Shown piece by piece: positions 33,461-41,546 of a stretch of DNA of 64,000 bases. Under the pieces are notes generated by a model. It was given only the letters and a program-made list of their open reading frames with translations, was not told the origin of the DNA and did no database searches. This DNA comes from Streptomyces sp. NBC_00178 (lineage in GTDB: Bacteria; Actinomycetota; Actinomycetes; Streptomycetales; Streptomycetaceae), in NCBI RefSeq assembly GCF_036206005.1, contig NZ_CP108143.1, forward strand, positions 4,183,501 to 4,247,500, read 5' to 3'. The position numbers and the translations under genes were made by a program. The first letter of the stretch is position 1, and the number at the start of each line of letters is the position of its first letter.

Positions 33461-34159
33461 TCAGGCCGCGGCCATGACTCCCGCGTAGGCGCCGCCCACG
33501 CCCCAGGCCTGGTGCATCGCGTCGGCGAAGGCGCCGGCCAGCTTGTGTTCGCCGGTGGGGCCCGGGTGCGTGCCGTCGTAGGTGTCCGTACGGATGTCGT
33601 AGCCCACCGGACGCGAGGCCAGCAGCACCGGGGACGACGGGGTGTCGAGATCGGCGACGGCCTTCGCGAGGAGCACGTTGAAGCGGTCGCACTCCGTGGC
33701 GAACGGGACGTCGGACTCGGCCCGCACATTGGGTATCACGGGAAGCAGCACCAGCCTGATCCGCGGGTTCGCGGTGCGGGCCGCGGCGACGAAGGCCCGC
33801 GCGTTCGCGGCCGTCTGCTCGCTGTTCGTGTAGAACCCGAGGTCTATCAGGCCGAGGGAGACGAGCAGGACATCGGCGCGGGTCACCGTGACCGTGTCCG
33901 CGATGACGGGCGCCATGTGGAGCCAGCCCTCGCCCCACCCGGCGAGGTGCCGTCGCGCGGGCGCGGGGAAGTCCGGGTCGCCGTAGGCGTGGGAGAGCGG
34001 GGCGTTCGCCTCCGTGTCGTACACCTCGGTGCGCGGACCCGTGATCGCGTAGCCGTCGCGCCCGACGGTCGCCTCCAGGTGCTGCCACATCCGGTAGCGC
34101 CAGGTGAAGTCGCCGGAACGCCCGATCGTCATGGAGTCGCCGACGAAGAGAAAACGCAT
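33461..34159 (-). CDS. SGNH/GDSL hydrolase
   Basis: 232 residues. Block I FVGDSMTIG has the catalytic Ser; the Gly block III is in LLVSLGLIDLGF and Asn-containing NSEQTAANARA follows; block V DGTHPGPTGEHKLA holds Asp and His. No signal peptide from ATG 34159, so possibly cytoplasmic. Such enzymes hydrolyse esters of lipids or sugars. Divergent from the secreted propeller-like gene across 58 bp. Confidence 0.88.
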   Translation of the reverse strand: MRFLFVGDSMTIGRSGDFTWRYRMWQHLEATVGRDGYAITGPRTEVYDTEANAPLSHAYGDPDFPAPARRHLAGWGEGWLHMAPVIADTVTVTRADVLLVSLGLIDLGFYTNSEQTAANARAFVAAARTANPRIRLVLLPVIPNVRAESDVPFATECDRFNVLLAKAVADLDTPSSPVLLASRPVGYDIRTDTYDGTHPGPTGEHKLAGAFADAMHQAWGVGGAYAGVMAAA

Positions 34160-34217
34160 GGCGACATCATGGCGGATCACCGCTCCGGCCTGCGACGTGA
34201 CAGTGGACACTTGTGCC

Positions 34218-35201
34218 ATGAGATCGCTGTTGACCCTTTCCGCCGCCGCCGTCCTCCTGTTCCTCACGGGGGCGGCGCCCGCAGTCGCGGACGACGGTGA
34301 CGGGGCGGACCGCACCTTCACCATCGAGGACCCCCGGATCACCGAGTCCAGCGGCCTGGCCGCCAGCCGTATCCACCCCGGCGTCTACTGGACGCACAAC
34401 GACAGCGAGGACGGGCCGTACGTCTACGCCGTCGACTCCCGGACCGGCAAGACCGTCGCGACGATCACCATGAAGGGGGTCGGGGAGCCCCGCGACGTCG
34501 AGGCGATCTCGCTCGGGCCCGACGGGAACCTCTACGTCGGCGACATCGGGGACAACCTCGACGGTTCCTGGGACCACGTGTGGATCTACCGCTTCCCGGA
34601 ACCGGAGAAGCTCGCGGACGCCACGGTGCGGGCCACCCAGTTCGACGTGAAGTACGCGGACGGGGCCCGCAACGCCGAGGCGATGATGGTCCACCCCGTG
34701 ACGGGGCGGGTGTACATCGCGTCGAAGAGGGAGGGCGGCGGGGGACTCTACGAGGGCCCGGAGAAGCTGACGGCCGGCGGGACCAACGTGTTCCGGCGGG
34801 TGGGCGAGGTTCCGTGGGTGACGGACGGCGCGTTCTCCCCCGACGGCGAGGAGCTCGTGCTGCGCTCCTACTTCAGCGCCCGGCGCTACGCCTTCGACAA
34901 GGGCCGGCTCGGCGCCGACCACGCCGTGAGCGTGCCGCTCCAGGGACAGGCCGAGTCGGTGACCTACACGACGGACGGCTCGGCGATGATGTTCGGCTCC
35001 GAGGGCGAACGGAGCGAGGTGCTGCGCGTCGACGTGGAGGGCGGCGGCAAGGCCTCGCCGAACAGCGGTGGCGGCGGCACGTCCTCGGGTGACGGCGGCG
35101 AGGACGGCGGCCCGGGGAAGAGCACCGTGACCGGCGGGGCTGTGGCGGTCGTCGTCGTCGTGCTGGCCGTGCTCATGGCCAAGCGCAGGCGCGGTCACTG
35201 A
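34218..35201 (+). CDS. Membrane-tethered extracellular beta-propeller-like protein
   Basis: 327 residues. Signal peptide RSLLTLSAAAVLLFLTGAAP with cleavage near AVA-D. The mature body repeats short beta motifs (SSGLAASRIHPGVYWTHND, DGNLYVGDIGDN, GRVYIASKR, DGAFSPDGEELVLRSY) as in NHL/WD-type propellers. A Gly/Ser linker, one hydrophobic helix (VTGGAVAVVVVVLAVLMA) and KRRRGH anchor the C-terminus in the membrane without an LPXTG signal. Function unknown. Confidence 0.85.
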   Translation: MRSLLTLSAAAVLLFLTGAAPAVADDGDGADRTFTIEDPRITESSGLAASRIHPGVYWTHNDSEDGPYVYAVDSRTGKTVATITMKGVGEPRDVEAISLGPDGNLYVGDIGDNLDGSWDHVWIYRFPEPEKLADATVRATQFDVKYADGARNAEAMMVHPVTGRVYIASKREGGGGLYEGPEKLTAGGTNVFRRVGEVPWVTDGAFSPDGEELVLRSYFSARRYAFDKGRLGADHAVSVPLQGQAESVTYTTDGSAMMFGSEGERSEVLRVDVEGGGKASPNSGGGGTSSGDGGEDGGPGKSTVTGGAVAVVVVVLAVLMAKRRRGH

Positions 35202-35206
35202 GGTTT

Positions 35207-35305
35207 TCAAGCTCTGCGCACGAGTGACCGGACGGCCTCGACGGGATTGAGGTCCGGTGGATAGGGCGGGAGCCGGACGGTGGTGAGCCAGTCGTGTTCG
35301 GCCTG
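35207..35305 (-). pseudogene. Remnant of an IS630-family transposase (C-terminus)
   Basis: The last 30 codons read EHDWLTTVRLPPYPPDLNP then VEAVRSLVRRA and stop. LPPYxPDLNPVE is the strongly conserved end of IS630-type DDE transposases, here with Glu as the last catalytic residue. Everything upstream of about 35305 fails to match and runs into tandem heptamers, so only the tail remains. No terminal inverted repeats found. Confidence 0.65.
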
Positions 35306-35377
35306 GGTGCCGGGTATCGGGGCTCCATGAGGTCGCGGCCTGGGCTCCGTCGTCGACGTCACACCCGAACTTCCCAA

Positions 35378-35409
35378 GCCTGACGCCTGACGCCCGACGC
35401 CCGACGCCT
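35378..35409. repeat. Four tandem heptamers GCC(T/C)GAC
   Basis: GCCTGAC twice then GCCCGAC twice, plus a partial GCCT, without gaps. A short microsatellite-like run beside the transposase remnant. Confidence 0.7.
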
Positions 35410-35628
35410 TGAGACGGTTGACGGTGCGTCCGGGTGTCTGTCCCGGGCCTCGTGGGGGACCTGTGGCGGAGAGCCGCGCAATCCGGAGCATTCACGCGTC
35501 GCGCCTGAAGCGCTCAGGCCGGCCTTCTGCGTGATGATTGCGGCCAGAGTCATCGCCGCGGCAGACATGAGCCGACGAGGCAGACACGAGCCGACGCGGC
35601 ACAGCCGACTCGAAAGGGGACGGCAGTC

Positions 35629-36555
35629 ATGCCCACCTCCAGAACGGAGCGGTCGGCCGCCGCCGTGCTCGCCGTGCTCACGCTCGTCATCACCGCGGCC
35701 TGTGGCAGCTCGGGCGGCGAGAAGGCAACAGCCCCACCACGGGCCGAGGTTCTCGCCGTAAAGATCGACAACGTGGCCGCAGCCCGGCCCCCGACCGGGC
35801 TCGAGAAGGCCGACATCGTCTATGTGGAGCAGGTGGAGGCGGGCCTCAGCCGCATACTCGCCGTCTACTCCTCTGGCCTGCCGCCCGTCATCGGCCCCGT
35901 CCGCAGCGCTCGCGAGACGGATCTGGAACTGCTCCGTCAGTTCGACGAGCCCACGCTCGCGTACTCAGGCGCCCAGTCCGCCCTCCGGCCGTTGATCGAA
36001 GCTGCTCCCCTCGACGCGCTACCGCCGTCGAAGGCACCGGACGCCTACTTCCGCAGCGGGGACCGCGCCGCGCCGCACAATCTGTACCTGCGCCCGGGGA
36101 AGATCCCGCACGCTTCCACAGGGGTGAACGCGGCCCAGGACATCGGGCTCCGCTTCGCCGCGCCGCCTGCGGGTGGCACCCCTGTCGGCGAGCGCACCGT
36201 GTCGTACCCATCTGCACGGTTCACCTTCACCTGGGCCACGGACCCGGGAAAGTGGCTGGTGGGCATGGACGGAACCCCCGCCCGTACGGCCTCAGGGGAC
36301 CGGCTCGGAGCTGCCACGGTGGTCCTGCAGGACGTGGACGTGCAGCCCTCGCGTTTCCGGGACCGAGGAGGGAACGCCTCGCCGTTCAGCTCGACCGTGG
36401 GGTCCGGCTCGGCTGTGGTCCTGCGTGAGGGCAAGTCGTACGCCGCGGCATGGCGACGGAGCACCGCGGAGTCGGCGACACGCTTCACCACCGAGGATGG
36501 CGAGCCGATGACGTTCGCGACCGGTCAGGTCTGGATCGTGCTCGTACCGAACTGA
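35629..36555 (+). CDS. DUF3048 (YerB-like) lipoprotein
   Basis: 308 residues. N-terminus with basic residues, hydrophobic AAAVLAVLTLVITAAC and a lipobox ending at Cys25 predict an extracellular lipoprotein. VKIDNVAAARPPTGLEKADIVYVEQVEAGLSR and GPVRSARETDLELL are the hallmark DUF3048 phrases; the C-terminal half has FTWATDPGKWLVGMDG and ends EPMTFATGQVWIVLVPN. YerB-type proteins are thought to act at the cell wall but lack a known activity. GGGGACGG lies before ATG 35629. GC content is slightly lower than its neighbours. Confidence 0.9.
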   Translation: MPTSRTERSAAAVLAVLTLVITAACGSSGGEKATAPPRAEVLAVKIDNVAAARPPTGLEKADIVYVEQVEAGLSRILAVYSSGLPPVIGPVRSARETDLELLRQFDEPTLAYSGAQSALRPLIEAAPLDALPPSKAPDAYFRSGDRAAPHNLYLRPGKIPHASTGVNAAQDIGLRFAAPPAGGTPVGERTVSYPSARFTFTWATDPGKWLVGMDGTPARTASGDRLGAATVVLQDVDVQPSRFRDRGGNASPFSSTVGSGSAVVLREGKSYAAAWRRSTAESATRFTTEDGEPMTFATGQVWIVLVPN

Positions 36556-36669
36556 CGCGAGGGCGGTCGCCAATCCGGACCGGCGGTGATCCAGGGCCTG
36601 TCTGACACATGATCATGCTGCGGTGTCGCGGAGCCACAAGACGCGCGAGGCCAGGTGAGGTGAGGCCAG

Positions 36670-36870
36670 GTGCAGTCCGGAGTCGCCACCGCACCCCATC
36701 GATCGCCTCCCGAGGATCCCGCCACGGCCGCCCCCGACTATCCGACGCCCGCCGACTATGCGGGCATATTCGTCGCCGAGCCGTTCAGCGAGTACATCCT
36801 GGACGACTACGCGGCAGGCACCGGCATCGACCTGAGCGTCGCGCGAGGCGTCATCGCCGAACCGCGGTGA
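36670..36870 (+). CDS. Doubtful 66-residue protein or gene remnant
   Basis: GTG 36670 to TGA 36870. The N-terminal half is Pro/Ala-rich; the second half (PADYAGIFVAEPFSEYILDD, then AGTGIDLSVARGVIAEPR) has a plausible protein composition and could be the tail of a larger, lost gene. No clear Shine-Dalgarno. It is followed by a terminator 34 bp downstream. Not recognised. Confidence 0.25.
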   Translation: MQSGVATAPHRSPPEDPATAAPDYPTPADYAGIFVAEPFSEYILDDYAAGTGIDLSVARGVIAEPR

Positions 36871-36904
36871 CGGCGCCGGTTCGCGCAACACGAGAAGGAC
36901 GAGA

Positions 36905-36931
36905 GGGCCCCCTCGTGTCACGAGGGGGCCC
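36905..36931. terminator. Bidirectional terminator, 13-bp stem
   Basis: GGGCCCCCTCGTG (36905-36917) and CACGAGGGGGCCC (36919-36931) around a single T; the ends of the stem would open to form the loop. Lies 17 bp past the stop of the FtsX-like permease, ending the padR-ABC transcript. Confidence 0.85.
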
Positions 36932-36947
36932 ACCCGCGGTCGCCGGA

Positions 36948-39296
36948 TCACTCCGTCCGCAGGCCCTCCGGCCTCATCATCCGCAGCAGCGGCGGGATGC
37001 TGAGCAGCGTGACTCCCGCGACGACCGCCGCGCCCGCGCCGACCATGGCCAGCACGGCTCCCAGGTCGACGGTCACGGGTACGGCCGTCATCTTCAGCAG
37101 GACCGCGCCCAGTGCCAGGCCGACCACCGTGGCCAGGGCCAGCCCCAGCAGGACGGGAATCGCGGTCTGCCAGAGCACCGACATGCTCAGTGTCCGGCGT
37201 CGGGTGCCGAAGGCGACCAAGGCCGACAGCAGCTTCTTGCGCTCACGCAGCTGCTCCAGCTGCGTGACCAGCAGGCTGAGTCCGATCAGGGCCAGCACAC
37301 ACGCCGCCCCGACCAGCAGACCCGACCGGATGCCGGCGTACGTTCCGTCGATTCCCGAGCCCCGGCGCACCGTGGTGACCGCCCGCGGATCGATGGTGGC
37401 CACGGTGTTCCGCACCAGTTCGCCCGCGTCCTTCACCGAACCGTCGACGCGGACGTAGGCGTGCCCGATCATGGTCGACACGGTGTCGTCCGGCAGTGCC
37501 GCGCGGGTGATCAGGATGCCGCCCGACTCCCATGTGCCTGCCAGACCGGACCGGGGCTGCCCGGTCTTGACGGTCCTGGGCAGGGACCAGGAGGCTGCCT
37601 TCGAGGTGTGCGGGGCGCCGGGGAAGGCCGGATCGAAGTACAGCCGCTTGCCCGGCCGGGCCAGCTCCGCCGCGTCGGGCGAGGCGAACTCGGTGTGCCC
37701 GGGTGCGAGGAGGAAGGCATCGCCGGGGCGGCACGAAGGGAGCGTGGCGATCTCCCGCAGGTCCGCGCAGTCGCCCACCGACACCTGTGCGTAGCGACGT
37801 GGGTTGTCGGCGCGGTCGCCGACGTTGCCCTCGTTGAAGGTGACCACGGCCTTGACGCCCTCGGTCGCGCGCAGCTTCTGCGTGGCCGGTGCGAGCGGCA
37901 CGTCGCCGGGCACGGTGACTTCCATCTGCGCCCGCGAGGTGTCCAGCCCGGTCGAGTGCGTGTAGGAGGCTTCGACCCCGCCGAAGAGCATCTGCAGCGC
38001 GATCGCTCCGGCCACGGCCACGGCGATCCCGTTGACCATGCTGGTCGCCGCGCCGCTGTTCATCTGGAGGCGCCGTACGGCCAGTTGCTGTGCGACACCA
38101 CCCCCGGAGCCGAGCCGGGCGACGACCGCACCCACGACCCACGGCAGCAGCGCTGTCACACCGATCAGCAGCAGGATGACACCGAACCCGGTCTGCGGTC
38201 CGCTGAACTGTCCGTTGTCCCTGCCCTTGCCCATCATCGGCGCCAGGAGGGCCAGACCGATCAGCGACGGCAGCAGCCGCCACCACAACCGGCCCTTCGC
38301 CTGCCGGCCCGAACGCACCACACCGAGCGGCTCGATGGCGACGTTGCGCAGGGCGAGCACCGTCACCGCGACGGCTGCCACCGGCACGGCCACCACCACC
38401 AGCAGCGCCAGGAAGGGCGAGGGGGACAGATAGTCCGGGAAGACACTGATGTTGCGGATCTCGAAGGAGCCTGCCGCCTGCCGGCCCGCCACGAAGAACC
38501 CGGCGCCGACGAGCAGCCCCAACAGCGCACCCACCAGCGCCTCTCCGGCCGCGACCCGCCGGACACTGCGACTGTCCGAGCCCACGAGCCGCAGGGCCGC
38601 GAGCCGCCGGTCACGTCGCTCGCTGCCGAAGCGCACGGCCGTGGCGATGAAGACCGCCACGGGCATGAGCAGGACCACGAGCATGACGAGAATCAGCAGT
38701 GCCTGGATCGGATCGAGCTTCTGCGCGTCCGGGGACGGGTCGCCGAACTCCTTGATCCGGTGGACGCCATCTCCGTCGATGTGAGAGGCCAGCCCCTCGG
38801 CACCACGGTAGAAGGCGAGTTCACGCGGACCGGCCAGACCGTTGTCGCCGATCGTGGCGACGATCCGGCCGGGCAGCCGCTTGCGCAGCAGCGCACCGGA
38901 GTCCGATGCCAGCAGGTCCTTCAGCGCGGGGGAGACCACCATCTCGCCCTGCGCCGGGAACTTCGCCACACCCGGCGGCAGAGGCGCGCCCGGCCCCTCG
39001 GCCTCCAGTTCACGGCCCCTGACGCCGTGACCGCGGAATTCGGTGTCGGCATGCGCGACCACCACCGTGGCATCCGACGTGTGCACCGTGGACGACGTGC
39101 TGATGTCGGCCCGCGCGTTCTCGTGCGCGTCCCGCAGTTCGAGCGCGTGCGGAATCGCGGTCGTGAGCAGCAGCATGGCCACACCCAGACCGACGCCGAC
39201 AGCCGTCAGCAGAGCCCGTACCCAGCCCTCGCGCCCGCCGGACACGGCGAAGCGGACGCCCATGGTGAGATCCCGGGCCCACACGCGGGCGCTCAT
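36948..39296 (-). CDS. FtsX-like ABC transporter permease
   Basis: 782 residues in the ten-helix layout of large MacB/FtsX-like permeases. N-terminal helix after REGWVRALLTAVGVGLG, a long extracellular domain (about 45-215), FtsX core 1 (about 220-350, including RRDRRLAALRLVGSDSRSVRRV), a middle pair of helices, a second extracellular domain and FtsX core 2 (about 640-782, including RKKLLSALVAFGTRRRTLSMS). It works with the ATPase just upstream (ATGA overlap). Such pairs export lipids, peptides or antibiotics, or signal membrane stress; the substrate is not known. Part of the PadR-controlled operon. Confidence 0.92.
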   Translation of the reverse strand: MSARVWARDLTMGVRFAVSGGREGWVRALLTAVGVGLGVAMLLLTTAIPHALELRDAHENARADISTSSTVHTSDATVVVAHADTEFRGHGVRGRELEAEGPGAPLPPGVAKFPAQGEMVVSPALKDLLASDSGALLRKRLPGRIVATIGDNGLAGPRELAFYRGAEGLASHIDGDGVHRIKEFGDPSPDAQKLDPIQALLILVMLVVLLMPVAVFIATAVRFGSERRDRRLAALRLVGSDSRSVRRVAAGEALVGALLGLLVGAGFFVAGRQAAGSFEIRNISVFPDYLSPSPFLALLVVVAVPVAAVAVTVLALRNVAIEPLGVVRSGRQAKGRLWWRLLPSLIGLALLAPMMGKGRDNGQFSGPQTGFGVILLLIGVTALLPWVVGAVVARLGSGGGVAQQLAVRRLQMNSGAATSMVNGIAVAVAGAIALQMLFGGVEASYTHSTGLDTSRAQMEVTVPGDVPLAPATQKLRATEGVKAVVTFNEGNVGDRADNPRRYAQVSVGDCADLREIATLPSCRPGDAFLLAPGHTEFASPDAAELARPGKRLYFDPAFPGAPHTSKAASWSLPRTVKTGQPRSGLAGTWESGGILITRAALPDDTVSTMIGHAYVRVDGSVKDAGELVRNTVATIDPRAVTTVRRGSGIDGTYAGIRSGLLVGAACVLALIGLSLLVTQLEQLRERKKLLSALVAFGTRRRTLSMSVLWQTAIPVLLGLALATVVGLALGAVLLKMTAVPVTVDLGAVLAMVGAGAAVVAGVTLLSIPPLLRMMRPEGLRTE

Positions 39297-39982
39297 ACGG
39301 CGTGCTCCATGTCCCGCGCCCGGCCGTCACGGACGACGACCTCCCGGTCGGAGTACGCGGCGACACGTGACTCATGGGTGACCAGCACGACGGCCGCGTT
39401 GGTGGATCGTGCGGCTTCCGTCAGCAGCTCCATCACGCGCTCGCCGTTGAGGGAGTCCAGTGCGCCGGTCGGCTCGTCGGCGAAGATGAGACGGGGGCCG
39501 GTGACCAGGGAGCGTGCCACCGCGACCCGCTGCCCCTGACCGCCGGAGACCTCGCCGGGACGCTTGCGGGCGAGACCTTCGACCTCCAGGCGCTCCATCC
39601 AGCTCAGTGCCGTCTGCTCGGCCGCCTTGCGCGGGGTGCCGTTCAGACGAAGGGGCAGCGCGACGTTCTCGACGCAGGTGAGTTCCGGCACGAGCTGGCC
39701 GAACTGGAACACGAACCCGAACTCGCTGCGCCGCAGTGCACTGCGCTGTGAGTCACTCATCGCGGACAGCTCGCGTCCGTCGTAGCGGATCGTTCCGGAG
39801 TCGGGGGTCACGATGCCCGCGAGGCAGTGCAGCAGCGTCGACTTGCCGGAGCCGGACGGGCCCATCACAGCGACGACCTCGCCGGGGTGGATGGAGAATT
39901 CGGCGCCGTCGAGCGCGAAGGTGGGACCGTAGGCCTTGCGGAGGTCCTCGGCGGAGAGGAGCGAGCCAGCGGGGGGAGTCAT
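39293..39982 (-). CDS. ABC transporter ATP-binding protein (MacB/LolD type)
   Basis: 229 residues. Walker A GPSGSGKST, Q-loop FQFGQLVPELT, signature VSGGQGQRVAVARSL (Leu to Val in the LSGGQ), Walker B RLIFADEPTGALD and H-loop VLVTHES. The size and the TGALDS phrase place it with LolD/MacB-type ATPases. It overlaps padR upstream (ATGA at 39979-39982) and the permease downstream (39293-39296), so the three are translationally coupled. Confidence 0.94.
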   Translation of the reverse strand: MTPPAGSLLSAEDLRKAYGPTFALDGAEFSIHPGEVVAVMGPSGSGKSTLLHCLAGIVTPDSGTIRYDGRELSAMSDSQRSALRRSEFGFVFQFGQLVPELTCVENVALPLRLNGTPRKAAEQTALSWMERLEVEGLARKRPGEVSGGQGQRVAVARSLVTGPRLIFADEPTGALDSLNGERVMELLTEAARSTNAAVVLVTHESRVAAYSDREVVVRDGRARDMEHAV

Positions 39983-40503
39983 CGGGTTACCGTCTCTCGG
40001 AGCTTGTCGAGGCGGGCTGCGGTGAGTTCCAGCCATCGCAGGTCGGCCTCCATGTGGAACAGGGCGTGGTCGCAGATGAGCTGGTCGGCCAGGTCTCCGT
40101 CGCGCTTGCGACCGGTGAGCACGCGCATGCCGCGCAGGTGCTCCGAACGCTGTGTGTCGAGGACACCGGCGGCGTCGCGGTCGGTGAGAAGGGCGAGGAC
40201 GACCTTGGCGTACAGCGTCGACTGCAGGTAGGTGGCGGGCGTCTCCGGTGTGGAGAGCCACTGCTCCACGTCGGTGATCCCGGAGTCGGTTATCGCGTAC
40301 CGCTTCCGCTCCGGACCTGCGCCCGTCTCGACGCCGTCGACGACGACGAGGCCGTTCTTCAGCAGGCGGGACATCGTGGAGTAGACCTGGCCGTAGTGGA
40401 GCGGGCGGTCCTGGCCGAACTTCGCGTCGAAGGAACGCTTCAGGTCGTAGCCGTGGGAGGGCCCTGACTCCAGAAGTCCCAGGAGTGTGTGACTGATTGA
40501 CAT
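39979..40503 (-). CDS. PadR-family transcriptional regulator
   Basis: 174 residues. The N-terminal PadR winged helix is clear: ISHTLLGLLESGPSHGYDLKR, HYGQVYSTMSRLLKNGLV and ERKRYAITDSG; the C-terminal half (about 95-174) is the helical dimer domain. TATAGT (40511-40516, minus strand) lies exactly 7 nt before ATG 40503 with no Shine-Dalgarno, so the operon mRNA is probably leaderless. The -10 box sits inside the palindrome 40511-40529, a likely autorepression site. First gene of padR-ABC-permease. Confidence 0.93.
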   Translation of the reverse strand: MSISHTLLGLLESGPSHGYDLKRSFDAKFGQDRPLHYGQVYSTMSRLLKNGLVVVDGVETGAGPERKRYAITDSGITDVEQWLSTPETPATYLQSTLYAKVVLALLTDRDAAGVLDTQRSEHLRGMRVLTGRKRDGDLADQLICDHALFHMEADLRWLELTAARLDKLRETVTR

Positions 40504-40510
40504 GATTTCA

Positions 40511-40529
40511 ACTATACACGACGTGTATA
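40511..40529. promoter_or_regulatory. PadR operator A overlapping the padR -10 box
   Basis: TATACAC-GAC-GTGTATA (40513-40529) plus two flanking bases; 17 of 19 bases equal the site at 41408-41426. Its left edge, read on the minus strand, is the TATAGT -10 box of padR. A second small palindrome GCTAT-GT-ATAGC (40533-40544) is next to it. Confidence 0.8.
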
Positions 40530-40569
40530 CGCGCTATGTATAGCTGGGCCGTGTGCGTGCGTCCGCACG

Positions 40570-40592
40570 GCACGGGTGGCGACGGCCCGTGC
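40570..40592. terminator. Possible terminator of the deacetylase gene
   Basis: GCACGGG (40570-40576), 9-nt loop, CCCGTGC (40586-40592), 11 bp past the stop codon. Short stem, so only moderately likely. Confidence 0.35.
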
Positions 40593-40602
40593 TCCGTCGC
40601 GG

Positions 40603-41400
40603 TCACGGCTTGTAGATCTTGCCGGGTTCGGCCTTGCCGGGGGCGAGCAGCTGGGGCACGGTGACGAAGGTGTAGCCCTTGGCCTTGAGCTGGTCGATGA
40701 CGCCGGGCACCGCGGGCACGGTGTTCTTGTAGATGTCGTGCAGCAGGATGATGGAGTCCCGCTTCGCGTGCTGCACGGCGCGCTCGGTGATCGTCCTGCT
40801 CGGCGGCACCTTGTAGTCCTTCGTGGTGACGTCCCAGAGTATTTGGGCCAGGCCCTCCTCCTTGGCGAGTTCGCCGACGTGGTTGTCCGTGCGGCCCTGG
40901 GGCGGGCGCATGAGCGTGGGGCGCTTGCCCGTCAGCTTCTCCACCGCGTCGTCGGTGCGCTTGAACTCGTCGCGGACCTCCGCGTCGCTGATGTCGGTGA
41001 GGATCTTGTGGTCCCAGGTGTGGCTGGCCAGTTCGTGTCCCTCCCGGGCCATCCGCTTCACCAGGTCGGGGTGCTTGTCTATGTGGCCCTTGCCGAGCAG
41101 GAAGAACGTGGCGTGCACCTTCTCCGCCTTGAGGATGTCGAGCAGCCGGGGGCTGTTCTCGCTCGGCCCCGCGTCGAAGGTGAGGGCGATGCACTTGGCC
41201 TTGCGGCAGTCGACCGCGCCGGCGGCGAGGGCGCCGGACGCGCCGTGGGCGGCGGCGGCCTTGCGTACGTCGCCCGGCTTGCTGGTGTCGTAGTGCGTGC
41301 AGCCGCTGAGGCCCAGGAGCAGGGCCCCGGCCACCGACAGGGTCGCGACCGCGCGGACGCTCTTCGTGATCTTTGTTGACGCATCAAATATCGCAGGCAT
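40603..41400 (-). CDS. Polysaccharide deacetylase lipoprotein (CE4)
   Basis: 265 residues. N-terminal hydrophobic stretch and lipobox LSGC (Cys34) predict surface anchoring. NodB motifs are all present: TFDAGPSENS (motif 1, Asp base; the usual second Asp is Ala), HTWDHK (motif 2, two His metal ligands), RPPQGRTD (motif 3), ILWDVTTKDY (motif 4) and ILLHDIY (motif 5, His). It removes acetyl groups from cell-wall sugars such as GlcNAc or MurNAc. TATAGT lies 7 nt before ATG 41400 without a Shine-Dalgarno. Its promoter carries the PadR-type palindrome. Confidence 0.93.
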   Translation of the reverse strand: MPAIFDASTKITKSVRAVATLSVAGALLLGLSGCTHYDTSKPGDVRKAAAAHGASGALAAGAVDCRKAKCIALTFDAGPSENSPRLLDILKAEKVHATFFLLGKGHIDKHPDLVKRMAREGHELASHTWDHKILTDISDAEVRDEFKRTDDAVEKLTGKRPTLMRPPQGRTDNHVGELAKEEGLAQILWDVTTKDYKVPPSRTITERAVQHAKRDSIILLHDIYKNTVPAVPGVIDQLKAKGYTFVTVPQLLAPGKAEPGKIYKP

Positions 41401-41407
41401 GGAGGGA

Positions 41408-41439
41408 ACTATACATGCCGTGTATACACGACGCGTATG
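41408..41439. promoter_or_regulatory. PadR operators B1 and B2 at the deacetylase promoter
   Basis: B1 (41408-41426) matches 17 of 19 bases of operator A at padR and overlaps the TATAGT -10 box. B2 (41423-41439, TATACAC-GAC-GCGTATG) matches 15 of 17 and shares four bases with B1. Both lie immediately upstream of the start codon. Confidence 0.78.
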
Positions 41440-41546
41440 CCGATGCTCACACCGCGGGAAGTGAACCGCGCACGCCTCGCCGACCGTGCACCGGTCGCAC
41501 CGTCACGACCTCGCGCGCCCCGGACTCCGATGCCCGCCCCGCCTCT

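Larger units (their letters stand above)
35202..35628. other. 427-bp gene-free stretch with transposase scar and heptamer repeat
   Basis: Between the propeller-like gene and the DUF3048 gene. Holds the IS630 remnant, four tandem heptamers (35378-35405) and, just before the DUF3048 start, a patch of repeated GAGCCGACG-like words (35567-35610). It looks like a decayed insertion site. No other coding signal supported. Confidence 0.55.
36556..36947. other. 392-bp stretch with a doubtful small frame and a terminator
   Basis: Between the convergent DUF3048 and FtsX-like permease genes. Contains a short GAGGCCAGGTG direct repeat (about 36645-36672), one doubtful 66-codon frame (36670-36870) and the strong terminator at 36905-36931. 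GGCCTGTCTGACAC near 36596 resembles an insertion-sequence end, but no partner end was found. Confidence 0.45.

Noticed and set aside
36590..36612. GGCCTGTCTGACAC as an insertion-sequence end
   Set aside because: No matching inverted end, target duplication or transposase gene in the neighbourhood.
36609..39539. Plus-strand frame of nearly 1000 codons across the FtsX-like permease
   Set aside because: His/Arg/Gln-rich antisense translation without homology; the permease on the other strand is fully supported.
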